Assembly: GCA_040381075.1 (NCBI GenBank)
Contig: JBEIHX010000044.1
Coordinates: forward strand, 1-24,395
Reading direction: 5' to 3'
DNA from: JBEIHX01 sp040381075
Lineage (GTDB): Bacteria > Pseudomonadota > Alphaproteobacteria > Caulobacterales > Aquidulcibacteraceae
Length of the DNA stretch: 24,395 nt
How positions within the stretch are numbered: position 1 is the stretch's first letter; each line of letters opens with the position of its first letter. Position numbers and translations under genes: made by a program. This document shows positions 17,424 through 24,252 of the stretch, piece by piece. Below the pieces are notes generated by a model. That model searched no databases. It worked only from the letters and a program-made list of their open reading frames with translations, and was not told the origin of the DNA.

Positions 17424-18686
17424 GTGCTGACCGACCTTGCACTCAAGAAGATGAAACCAAAGGAGAAAATCTATAAGGTCGGGGACCGTGACGGTATGTA
17501 CGCGCTGGTGGCCACGTCGGGCCTTATCACGTTCCGGTACGACTACCGTTTCAACGGCCGGCGCGAGACGCTCACCATTGGCAAGTACGCGCCTGACGCT
17601 GGCGGTCTCTCGTTGTCGGAGGCGAGAACCAAGTGCGCGGAGGCGCGCCAGCTTCTGAGCGACGGCGAGTCGCCGGCCATCAAGAAGCAAAAGGAAAAGC
17701 GCAAACTCGTCGATGCCGACAGGTTCGGCGAGGTCGGGCTGCGCTACTTCAAGCAAGCACGCATGGCGGAGAGCACGCGTGCCATGCGCCGCGCGATCTA
17801 TGACCGCGACATCCATCCCGAATGGAAGAACCGCCTCTTAGCGGAGATCGGCCCGGACGATCTTCGCGTGCTCTGCGCGCGCGTGAAGGATCGCGGCGCC
17901 CCGGCCACCGCCATTCATGTGCGCGACATCGTCAAGCAGATCTACGGCTTCGCCATTCTGCACGGCGAGAAGGTCGCCAATCCCGCCGATGAGGTGGGTC
18001 CGGCGTCGATCGCGCAGTTCGAGGTGCGCGACCGGGCGCTGTCGCCCGGCGAAATCCGGATCATGCTGGCCCTGCTTGAGCGGGTCGCGACGTTGCCGAC
18101 GATCCGCCTAGGGCTGAAGCTGATCCTGCTCACCATGGTCCGTAAGAGCGAGCTGCAGGACGCCGTCTGGGCCGAGGTCGATTTCGAGAATGCGGTCTGG
18201 TCGATCAGCAAGCAGCGGATGAAGCGCAAGAAGCCGCACAATGTGTACCTGTCGCGCCAGTCGCTGGACATCATGGTCGCGCTCAAGACCTGCGCCGGCA
18301 ATTCACGCTATCTCTTGCCTTCGCGCTACGAGGCCAATGAGCCGATGTCGCGGGCGACGTTCAATCGCGTCACCACGGCGATCGCCGAACTCGCAAAACA
18401 GGAAAATCTTCCGCTCGCGCCGTTCACGGTTCACGATCTGCGGCGGACCGGCTCAACACTTCTGAATGAGGCGGGCTTCAACAGCGACTGGATCGAGAAG
18501 TGCCTGGCGCACGAGGACAACCGCTCTTCGCGCGGCGTCTACAACAAGGCCGAATATGAGCCGCATCGCCGGCACATGTTGCAGGAGTGGGCGAATATGG
18601 TCGATGCCTGGACGCGGGGCGAGAAGTACACGCCAACTCTGACCCCGCCGACATCGACCCTCGCGATCCACGATCCTAACGTCTGA
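17424..18686 (+). CDS. P4-type tyrosine integrase
   Basis: 420 residues from the chosen start. The N-terminal DUF4102-type arm-binding domain (about 1-90) begins LTDLALKKMKP, typical of island integrases. A core-binding helical domain follows (about 100-200). The catalytic domain has R240 in TMVRKSEL, H337 and R340 in HDLRR, H363 in LAHED and the nucleophile Y373 in GVYNKAEY, so it should be active. The frame is open back to a GTG at 17187, with an ATG at 17382. I prefer GTG 17424 because it has AAGGGG seven bases upstream, gives the standard family N-terminus and leaves the TGACGGT repeats non-coding. Its end overlaps the convergent alpA-like gene by 11 bp. It should integrate and excise the island at guaA. 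Confidence 0.93.
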   Translation: MLTDLALKKMKPKEKIYKVGDRDGMYALVATSGLITFRYDYRFNGRRETLTIGKYAPDAGGLSLSEARTKCAEARQLLSDGESPAIKKQKEKRKLVDADRFGEVGLRYFKQARMAESTRAMRRAIYDRDIHPEWKNRLLAEIGPDDLRVLCARVKDRGAPATAIHVRDIVKQIYGFAILHGEKVANPADEVGPASIAQFEVRDRALSPGEIRIMLALLERVATLPTIRLGLKLILLTMVRKSELQDAVWAEVDFENAVWSISKQRMKRKKPHNVYLSRQSLDIMVALKTCAGNSRYLLPSRYEANEPMSRATFNRVTTAIAELAKQENLPLAPFTVHDLRRTGSTLLNEAGFNSDWIEKCLAHEDNRSSRGVYNKAEYEPHRRHMLQEWANMVDAWTRGEKYTPTLTPPTSTLAIHDPNV

Positions 18687-18987
18687 CCGGCCTCGTGCGC
18701 CGTCGGCCGACATCCGGCGTGGGCGCGCGCTTCACGCGGCCTTCCTCGGCAGCGTGCATGCGCGCAGCCAGCCAGTCCTGCACCTCCTGAAAATCCCACG
18801 CGACGCAGCGCGACGTCAGGAAGAAGCGGCGCGGGAATTCGTTGCGTTGCTCCATTTCCCAAATCGTCGTGTCGCCCAGCGGCACGATCTTGCGCAATTG
18901 CGGGCGCGTGATCGCTTGCCGGAGCGGCGTGGGCGAAGTCGGCATCTGTCTGCGAGCTGGCGCGAATTCTTCAGCAGCGTCGGTCAT
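18676..18987 (-). CDS. AlpA-family DNA-binding regulator
   Basis: A 103-residue protein with an AlpA/MerR-like winged helix at about residues 26-76: ITRPQLRKIVPLGDTTIWEME, then FPRRFFLTSRCVAWDFQEVQDWL. This is the usual pattern, where the wing ends in W-D-x2-E-V-x2-W. AlpA-type proteins in P4-like elements activate the integrase or act as excisionases. The tail is Arg/Pro-rich. The ATG at 18987 has GGAGAG six bases upstream. It converges on int, and a four-copy phased repeat lies 75-110 bases upstream of its start. Confidence 0.88.
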   Translation of the reverse strand: MTDAAEEFAPARRQMPTSPTPLRQAITRPQLRKIVPLGDTTIWEMEQRNEFPRRFFLTSRCVAWDFQEVQDWLAARMHAAEEGRVKRAPTPDVGRRRTRPVRR

Positions 18988-19061
18988 GGTGTTCTCTCCA
19001 TGGTTCGGCCCATATCGGCCATGAGCGTCATCCTTCGCTGAGCGATTCGCCCGGAGATGAC

Positions 19062-19098
19062 GGGAAACATCGGGAAATGGTGGGAAACGATCCGGAAA
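19062..19098. repeat. Four helically phased GGGAAA repeats upstream of the alpA-like gene
   Basis: GGGAAA begins at 19062, 19072 and 19082, and a variant CGGAAA at 19093, so spacings are 10, 10 and 11 bases, one helical turn each. The array lies between the stop of the small membrane protein gene (19105) and the alpA-like start (18987). Such phasing is typical for cooperative binding on one DNA face; candidates are the AlpA-like protein itself or a replication/excision factor. Confidence 0.7.
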
Positions 19099-19104
19099 CG
19101 CCGG

Positions 19105-19404
19105 TCAGTGACGCGCGTGATCCCGCTGTTGTCGCCGGAGCCAGGCGTCGCGTCCGTGGGCATTCCATTCGAGCCAGGATGCAAGGCCGTTTCCGAGCTC
19201 AATCAAGACGGCGAACACGACCGCAATCATGGCTTGGCCCCACTCGCCGACGCACACGCGCGTCAGCGCGTAGAGGAGGAGGAGCGGCGCCCCCCAGCGG
19301 ACCAGCACCCAAAGCGCAAAAATCGCTGCGGCCGCGACAACGAAGGGCTGCGGGATCGTTGGGAAGATCTGGAGCGAAGATAGGTCGAAAAGATTGAAGT
19401 GCAT
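19105..19404 (-). CDS. Small two-helix membrane protein of unknown function
   Basis: A 99-residue protein. A short amphipathic start (HFNLFDLSSLQIFP) precedes two hydrophobic helices at about 21-48 and 57-77, then a charged tail (residues 82-99, rich in Arg and His). The frame is open 39 codons further upstream, but the ATG at 19404 has AGGAA at good spacing. It lies between the relaxase and the alpA-like gene, all on one strand. I do not recognise the family; a role in transfer (membrane anchoring or entry exclusion) is possible from context only. Confidence 0.6.
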   Translation of the reverse strand: MHFNLFDLSSLQIFPTIPQPFVVAAAAIFALWVLVRWGAPLLLLYALTRVCVGEWGQAMIAVVFAVLIELGNGLASWLEWNAHGRDAWLRRQQRDHARH

Positions 19405-19554
19405 GGCGCCATTTCCTGAAGGGGAATGAGGCGCTGCTGTTCGACCGGGTTGGTTCCCGGATGCATTCTCTGGTCGTCCTGCTTGCGCGGACGCCGATCC
19501 TCGATGCGAACATGCGAACACAAGTGCGCCAAAGGCGCAAGCGCGATGTGCGAC

Positions 19555-20772
19555 TTAGCGATCCAGTCCAGGCGGCAGCTTAAGCGCTTTCGACATTTGC
19601 CGCGCCGGGTCGGAAAGGCTGCGCGAGAGGTCCTGTGTGCGCGCGCGCACCAGACCCTTGCGGATATCGAGGTGGAGCTCCATCGCCTTGAGGCGACCCT
19701 GCCATTCCGGCTCGAACTGAAAGATGTTGCGACCAATTTCGGCGGCAAGGCCAAGGCGTTTGAGTTCCTGCGCCCGCGCTTTCAGCGCATCCGTCACTTC
19801 CGGCGACCGGTCCGGCGCCTGGAGGTGGGCGAGGCGAATCCGCCCTTGTGCATCAAGCTGGCCCTCGATCATGCGGTCGAGCCGGCTTGGACGATGCGCA
19901 CGCGCTTCCCGCTCCAGCGCTAGACGGGCGTCGTCCCGGCCGCGTGGGCCAAGGCGTTCGGTGGCGATGTCCTGCGCCGCCGAGCGGAAGCCGTGGCTGA
20001 CATATTCGCGCGGGATGACAAGATCGCGCCCATCCTCGTGCCGGCCGCGCAGAATGATGTGCGTGTGCGGGTTGTCCGTGTCCCAATGGTCGACCGCGAT
20101 CCATGTCAGCCGCGTGCCGAGGGCGAACTCCGCTCGCCGCATCACTTCGCGGGTGTAGCTCTTGAGATCGCCAAGCCTGCCGCCGTTCTCGGCGGAAAGG
20201 ATGATCCGGAAGTGACGCCGGTCCTCCCGAGCCCAGGTGGCCGCACGCGCGCCGCCGTCGACGCTATCGTCCAGCGCATCGTAGAAGACGGAGCGTTCGG
20301 CGCCGCGCTGGAGATAGCGTGCATGCGCGTTCGCCGGCGCTTCGACTTCTCGCTCGCCGTTCACAGGCGCCTCGTCGCCAGGCAGCGGCGGTGACGGCGT
20401 CTTGGCGGCGGCGTCGCGCGCCACATAGCGGGCGTGCGCGCCAAGCGCTGCACCGCCGCCTCCACCATGGCCGAAATAATGGACCTTCGCGATCGCGCGT
20501 TGGCGCGGGTCGAATTTGAACTTGCCGGTTCTGCCCAAACCCTTCGCGGCTTTGCGCGAGGAGCCGATGCGTTGCTGCAATTGAGACGACAGCGCGGGCG
20601 TTGCGCTGGCGCTGCTGCGGCCGCGTCCTTCGTGGCGGCCGGTGAGGCTCTCCGCATCAATTGGCCGCGCAATGCGCAGGCGCGAGCCGGGAGAGAAGGT
20701 CTCTCCGCGCATGGCGTCACGCAGCAGTTTACTGAATCGAAAGGCCGGTGCGGTGATCGTCGTGGAAGTCAT
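19555..20772 (-). CDS. VirD2/TraI-like mobilization relaxase, short form
   Basis: 405 residues from ATG 20772. The protein has a basic, disordered N-terminus (1-90), then a relaxase fold. The metal-binding histidine motif is clear: H229, H236 and H238 in DHWDTDNPHTHI, followed by EYVSHGFRSAAQDIATERLGPR, typical of relaxases annotated with DUF3363. Candidate nicking tyrosines are Y116 (AHARYVARD) and Y152 (AHARYLQRG), a duplicated motif. It would nick oriT and carry the strand. Relatives I remember run to roughly 580-660 residues; this one stops soon after the point where their C-terminal DUF3363 half continues. A GTG at 20865 would add 31 residues, but that stretch holds palindromic repeats. 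Neither start has a good Shine-Dalgarno. Confidence 0.85.
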   Translation of the reverse strand: MTSTTITAPAFRFSKLLRDAMRGETFSPGSRLRIARPIDAESLTGRHEGRGRSSASATPALSSQLQQRIGSSRKAAKGLGRTGKFKFDPRQRAIAKVHYFGHGGGGGAALGAHARYVARDAAAKTPSPPLPGDEAPVNGEREVEAPANAHARYLQRGAERSVFYDALDDSVDGGARAATWAREDRRHFRIILSAENGGRLGDLKSYTREVMRRAEFALGTRLTWIAVDHWDTDNPHTHIILRGRHEDGRDLVIPREYVSHGFRSAAQDIATERLGPRGRDDARLALEREARAHRPSRLDRMIEGQLDAQGRIRLAHLQAPDRSPEVTDALKARAQELKRLGLAAEIGRNIFQFEPEWQGRLKAMELHLDIRKGLVRARTQDLSRSLSDPARQMSKALKLPPGLDR

Positions 20773-20789
20773 CGGTGCGATGTTCGCCA

Positions 20790-20841
20790 GCACTGTGCGC
20801 GCACCGTGCGGCGCACTGTGCGATTGTGCTCCGCACGGTGC
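20790..20841. repeat. Four GCACNGTGC palindromes upstream of the relaxase (candidate oriT/operator)
   Basis: Nine-base palindromes GCAC-N-GTGC begin at 20790 (T), 20801 (C), 20813 (T) and 20833 (G); spacings are 11, 12 and 20 bases, near one, one and two helical turns. They lie between the traF stop and the relaxase start. A further exact copy is inside traF at 21100, with a one-mismatch copy at 21110. This could be the oriT or the relaxase operator. An AT-richer patch (about 20880-20940) lies directly upstream in the relaxase direction. Confidence 0.7.
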
Positions 20842-20933
20842 GTTTGCGCCATGGCATTCAACCACTTGGCGTAGAGAACGACTCTCCCTTTATCTAGCCT
20901 TCCACCGTGTTTTGTTTGTTTCCGCGTTGGTTG

Positions 20934-21440
20934 CTAGAAAACGGGACGCCAAACGCCTTCAATGTCATCGGCGGACACCGGCCCAAAATAGCGGCTGTCG
21001 AAACTGTCTGGCGTATCGCCCATCAAGAAAACTTCATCACTGGAAAGGGTACGACACCCGCTCCAATGCGGCAGTGCGCGACCTTGGCTGTCAATCGCCG
21101 CACGGTGCGCCACGGTGCGGTCATTGATGCGAATGGCGTCGCCCTCAACGCAGACGCTGTCGCCATCTATCGCGGCGATGCGTTTGATGAAGCGATCGCC
21201 CGCATCGGTGAAGTTGCGCGCCGCGGCGTAGCCCGGCGCCACGTCCTGCGCACGCACCGTGACAAGAGCGCCCCGCGCGATCTCATCAGCGCTGCGCACA
21301 TACCACCCGGTCGGCACCGAGGGCGTCTGATTGTAGAGCAGCCAGTCGCGCGCATTCACGGAGGCGACAGCCAAGAGCGCAATCGCCGCCGCACCGATGC
21401 CAAGCCAGGTTCGCGTTCCTATCCGCACGTCTCCAAGCAT
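20934..21440 (-). CDS. traF: TraF-type S26 signal peptidase (conjugal transfer)
   Basis: A 168-residue protein with one N-terminal membrane segment (about 11-30). The catalytic serine is S41 in TPSVPTGWYV, and the general-base lysine is K86 in GDRFIKRIAAIDGD. The late S26 box is GDTPDSFDSRYFGPV. TraF-type peptidases mature pilin or related transfer proteins at the inner membrane; this gene is commonly found beside relaxases in alphaproteobacterial islands. The frame is open 38 codons further upstream, but the ATG at 21440 has GAGG at seven bases and gives the usual short leader. It is 161 bp upstream of the relaxase start, separated by the palindrome cluster. Confidence 0.9.
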   Translation of the reverse strand: MLGDVRIGTRTWLGIGAAAIALLAVASVNARDWLLYNQTPSVPTGWYVRSADEIARGALVTVRAQDVAPGYAAARNFTDAGDRFIKRIAAIDGDSVCVEGDAIRINDRTVAHRAAIDSQGRALPHWSGCRTLSSDEVFLMGDTPDSFDSRYFGPVSADDIEGVWRPVF

Positions 21441-21883
21441 GTGTCGGCCTCGGGCGCGCGCAAGCGGATGCGCCTTCGAGGCTCGCCCGCGAACCGGGGC
21501 GCCTGTTCTGAAAGGGGCGGGAGGGCGGGTCTTGCGATAGGGATCGCCGCCCAAAGGGACGAGACCCTAAGGGGCTCGGTTCACAAGAGCCCGGCCCAGC
21601 GGCGAAGCCGCCGGGATCGCCCAAACCGGAACGCTGCACCACAAGGAAAGAGCGTCGCTGCGCCAGCATCACGGCGTGGGGCAACGCGACTGCAAAGCGA
21701 CGGCCACGGCACGTGCGCCAGGGTGGGCGGGTGGGATCATCTTCCTGCCGCGTCGCGCCAATGGCCTAGGCGGGAGAGGCGTATCTTGGCCCGTTCGCCT
21801 AACGCCTGGACCAACCCCCGTTAAACCTGGTGTGGCCGCCATCGGTCCTCGTAAGAACGAAAGCCGACGCAAGTGCGTGAAGT
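21441..21883. other. Gap between the ABC operon and traF, with two hairpins
   Basis: 443 bases without a supportable gene; a 67-codon minus frame (21669-21872) has no features. Two close hairpins stand out: GGGCTC (21572-21577) with GAGCCC (21587-21592), and GCGGC (21599-21603) with GCCGC (21607-21611). They could end transcription of the three-gene operon or form part of the traF leader. No T run follows on the minus strand. Confidence 0.4.
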
Positions 21884-22846
21884 TCAGCCGCGCTCGAATT
21901 TGTCCAGAACGAGATAGAATAGTTGCCGTGCGCTATCATACGGCACGATGCCCACCTCGATGTCGTCGCGTCGCAGCCGCGACAGCATCACGCTGGTGGC
22001 GAACACCCAGAAATTCCCATTCTCGTCGGCTGTGGTGCCTTCGATAATTGCGAGGATCGCGCGCATGCGCTCCGTCCAAGCGGGGTGATCTTCTGTCGGC
22101 TCACGCAGACCGATCTCGGTGCTTTCGAGCATCAGGACGAGACCCAAGAACACGCCAATGGCGCGCTTGGCGCTCACCGACTCTGTCTGATCCGGCGTGT
22201 AGGCCTTGGATTTTGCATAGTCGCCCACGCGATCGAGAAGCAGATGCGCGGCGTAGCTGTCGCAGGCGAGTTCTTCTTCACGGCCGGCATAGTCGTGTCC
22301 GGCGATGCGCGCGAGCGCGTGCCAAGATTCATGAAGCATGACGAAGGACAGCGCGAAGCATGCGAGTTCGTAAGCGGCCTGGTCCTCCTCATCGAGCTCG
22401 GCGGGAGGAATTGGTGGTACTGGAACGTCGCTCGGCCAATCGCTCTCACGCTCGTCTTGTGCTTCGCGAAGAGTTCGCAGCGCAGCGCCGAGGCGAACGA
22501 TACGACCGGCTGCCTCGGCGCCAGCGTCGCCAGCGTCAGGCGCTGCAAGATCGTAGGGCTGACCTTGAATGAGGAAACCGACGATGAAGCCAGATTGCTC
22601 GTGCATGCATTGCCAGGCCATGAACCCTATGAGCCAGATTTGCCGCATCGTGCGGGGCGTGAAAACGACGAGCCCGCGTCCCATGATGGCTGTTGCTTCA
22701 AGATGAAAAGCTGGCCGATCGGCGGCCAGCCGGAAATCGATATTCTCCAAGACGATCTCGAGTTCGGCGCTGCGTTCCGGCGCGGTGTCGAAAAGGAGAT
22801 TGCGCGTTTCGATGTCCACCAGGGTTGGGTCAAAAGGAGCGTCCAT
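21884..22846 (-). CDS. HExxH metallopeptidase resembling Lit/peptidase U49 (operon gene C)
   Basis: A 320-residue protein. The zinc motif HESWH is at residues 172-176, in a hydrophobic helix (FALSFVMLHESWHALARIAG). About 16 residues later EEELACDSYAAHLLL gives an E-x3-D motif (E192, D196) that can supply the third ligand, and DHPAWTERM (253-261) resembles the HP-x-R segment of M48-like folds. This order fits peptidase U49, the family of the E. coli Lit protease, which cleaves EF-Tu on phage T4 infection. No signal peptide is visible, so it should act in the cytoplasm. The ATG at 22846 is 12 bases after gene B's stop and its AGGCGA overlaps that stop, implying coupling. Other HExxH toxins are possible; the target is unknown. 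Confidence 0.7.
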   Translation of the reverse strand: MDAPFDPTLVDIETRNLLFDTAPERSAELEIVLENIDFRLAADRPAFHLEATAIMGRGLVVFTPRTMRQIWLIGFMAWQCMHEQSGFIVGFLIQGQPYDLAAPDAGDAGAEAAGRIVRLGAALRTLREAQDERESDWPSDVPVPPIPPAELDEEDQAAYELACFALSFVMLHESWHALARIAGHDYAGREEELACDSYAAHLLLDRVGDYAKSKAYTPDQTESVSAKRAIGVFLGLVLMLESTEIGLREPTEDHPAWTERMRAILAIIEGTTADENGNFWVFATSVMLSRLRRDDIEVGIVPYDSARQLFYLVLDKFERG

Positions 22847-22858
22847 GTGTGATGTCGC

Positions 22859-23626
22859 CTAAAGTATTTCGTCCTCGGGATCGCGCGGATCCAATTGATC
22901 CGTGGCATTCAGGAATTCCGTCGGCGGTATCCAAGGTGTCGCAACGCCATGCTTGTTCAAATACGTGAAGACGTCGTCTTTGAGTTGGAGCTTGCCTTCA
23001 TAAAAGCTCATGCCCAGCGTTGCGACCACGACGGTGACTGCGGCGTCAAAACATTGGACGGCGTCTTCGGCAATTTTGTTGTGCCCCTCGGACCATAGAT
23101 GGAGGTATTTGCGACGGCGCTGCCGAATGCCGTCGAACGCGGCTGCAGTGGCCGGCGTCACGAGCTTGAGGCTTTCAAGCACCGCCACGCGCCGTTCCTG
23201 GCCTAATTTTTCGAAAGCGCTGCCGAAGAGTTTGACTTGGCCTGTTCTGTCATAGCGCGGCGGGTCTTGCGCTTCGTTGTACATATCGAACGTGAGGATC
23301 GCGGCCATCTCGGAGACGAGGCCACACAGGGCGATTGCGCCCAGATAGTTGCCGACAACGTAGCTCCCTTTCGCATGACGGAGGGGCCAGATTAAGCGAT
23401 CCAATATAGTCGGCTCGCTGGGCGCGGCCGGCAGCCGGTTCTTCTCGACACTTATCTCATTGTAGCGCGCAATCAGCGCCGGCACCTGCGAGTCCGTTCC
23501 CGGTGCGCAGATGAATCCCATCATGGAGGCATAGGACGCATCGCCTTCGGTCAGGCCTTCGGGACGAAACTCGCTGCCAAAGTAGATCAGCGGGTTTACG
23601 TATACTTGGACCGAGTGATCTCCCAT
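22859..23626 (-). CDS. Unknown protein with an R-x4-H (HEPN-like) motif (operon gene B)
   Basis: 255 residues from ATG 23626, which has AAAGG eight bases upstream; a TTG at 23668 would overlap gene A by 20 bases. The middle is helical (about 75-205) and includes GIRQRRRKYLHLWSEGH: R171 and H176 form an R-x4-H pair in a basic helix, followed by a long amphipathic helix. This is the pattern of HEPN ribonucleases (usually R-N-x3-5-H). The first 60 residues look beta-rich (VQVYVNPLIYFGSEF) and the tail is acidic. There is no signal peptide, although two stretches (93-113 and 192-206) are hydrophobic. I do not recognise the full-length family; the HEPN reading is inference from one motif. The codons are less GC-rich than the core genes. 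Confidence 0.6.
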   Translation of the reverse strand: MGDHSVQVYVNPLIYFGSEFRPEGLTEGDASYASMMGFICAPGTDSQVPALIARYNEISVEKNRLPAAPSEPTILDRLIWPLRHAKGSYVVGNYLGAIALCGLVSEMAAILTFDMYNEAQDPPRYDRTGQVKLFGSAFEKLGQERRVAVLESLKLVTPATAAAFDGIRQRRRKYLHLWSEGHNKIAEDAVQCFDAAVTVVVATLGMSFYEGKLQLKDDVFTYLNKHGVATPWIPPTEFLNATDQLDPRDPEDEIL

Positions 23627-23648
23627 GAGTGCGGCCTTTGTGATCCTG

Positions 23649-24173
23649 CTAGCGTTGGTCGCGGGCAAACCGCCGGGTGCGATTGGTGACGTTGAGTTCC
23701 GACATTGTGTAACCGCCGCCGTCGAGGAAACGTTCTGCGTCGATGATGCGCGCGGCCTCCAAATAGTTGAGAGCGCTGTTGAGGCGCCGCTTTGGCCAGT
23801 CCGGAAATTGCTTGGCCAGTTCTGAACTTGCGATCGATGTGCGGTTCTCGCTCAGCACTCTGTTCACGAGCGCTGCGCCGTCCTCGCGACTGTTGAAGTC
23901 TAAGAAGTGTCTGTCGAATTCCACAAACAAAGCTGCGAGCGGATAGAAGTCGTCCTCGCCCATAACTCGCGTTTCCTCGACCAAGCCCGCCTCGATCAAG
24001 TCGGGCGCGCCGAGTCTGATGTCCTCAATCGGAAGTCCGGTGGCGGTGGCGACTGTCTCGGGCGATACCTCCGGATCAAATTTGACGCCTTCATCGCTGT
24101 GCCTCACCAAATATTCGGCGACGGCGCAGGCGGATGGCGACCATCCAGAAAGCCCCGGCGGGACAGTTTTCAC
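23649..24173 (-). CDS. Predicted double winged-helix protein (operon gene A)
   Basis: A 174-residue protein, probably two helix-turn-helix segments: about 37-67 (SPETVATATGLPIEDIRLGAP, then LIEAGLVEE) and about 117-150 (SSELAKQFPDWPKRRLNSALNYLEAARII). Both have the pattern helix, turn, recognition helix, then a short leucine-rich helix before a wing, as in replication or regulator winged helices. The end is basic. The start is GTG 24173 without a clear Shine-Dalgarno; an in-frame stop lies shortly upstream, so the start must be close. A TTGACA (-35-like) lies at 24223-24228 on the minus strand without a good -10. It heads the A-B-C operon (22-bp gap to B) and may be its regulator or a sensor. 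The family is not recognised. Confidence 0.6.
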   Translation of the reverse strand: MKTVPPGLSGWSPSACAVAEYLVRHSDEGVKFDPEVSPETVATATGLPIEDIRLGAPDLIEAGLVEETRVMGEDDFYPLAALFVEFDRHFLDFNSREDGAALVNRVLSENRTSIASSELAKQFPDWPKRRLNSALNYLEAARIIDAERFLDGGGYTMSELNVTNRTRRFARDQR

Positions 24174-24252
24174 GTAGTGGGGCGCTGCACCCAGCGGCGG
24201 TTTCCGGCTGGCCCCCGGTGTTTGTCAACGAAGTTGTCCGGTGCAGTGCTTT

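Noticed and set aside
20907..21824. A 305-codon plus frame opposite traF.
   Set aside because: It crosses traF and the following gap without any motif; traF on the other strand has serine, lysine and S26 boxes.
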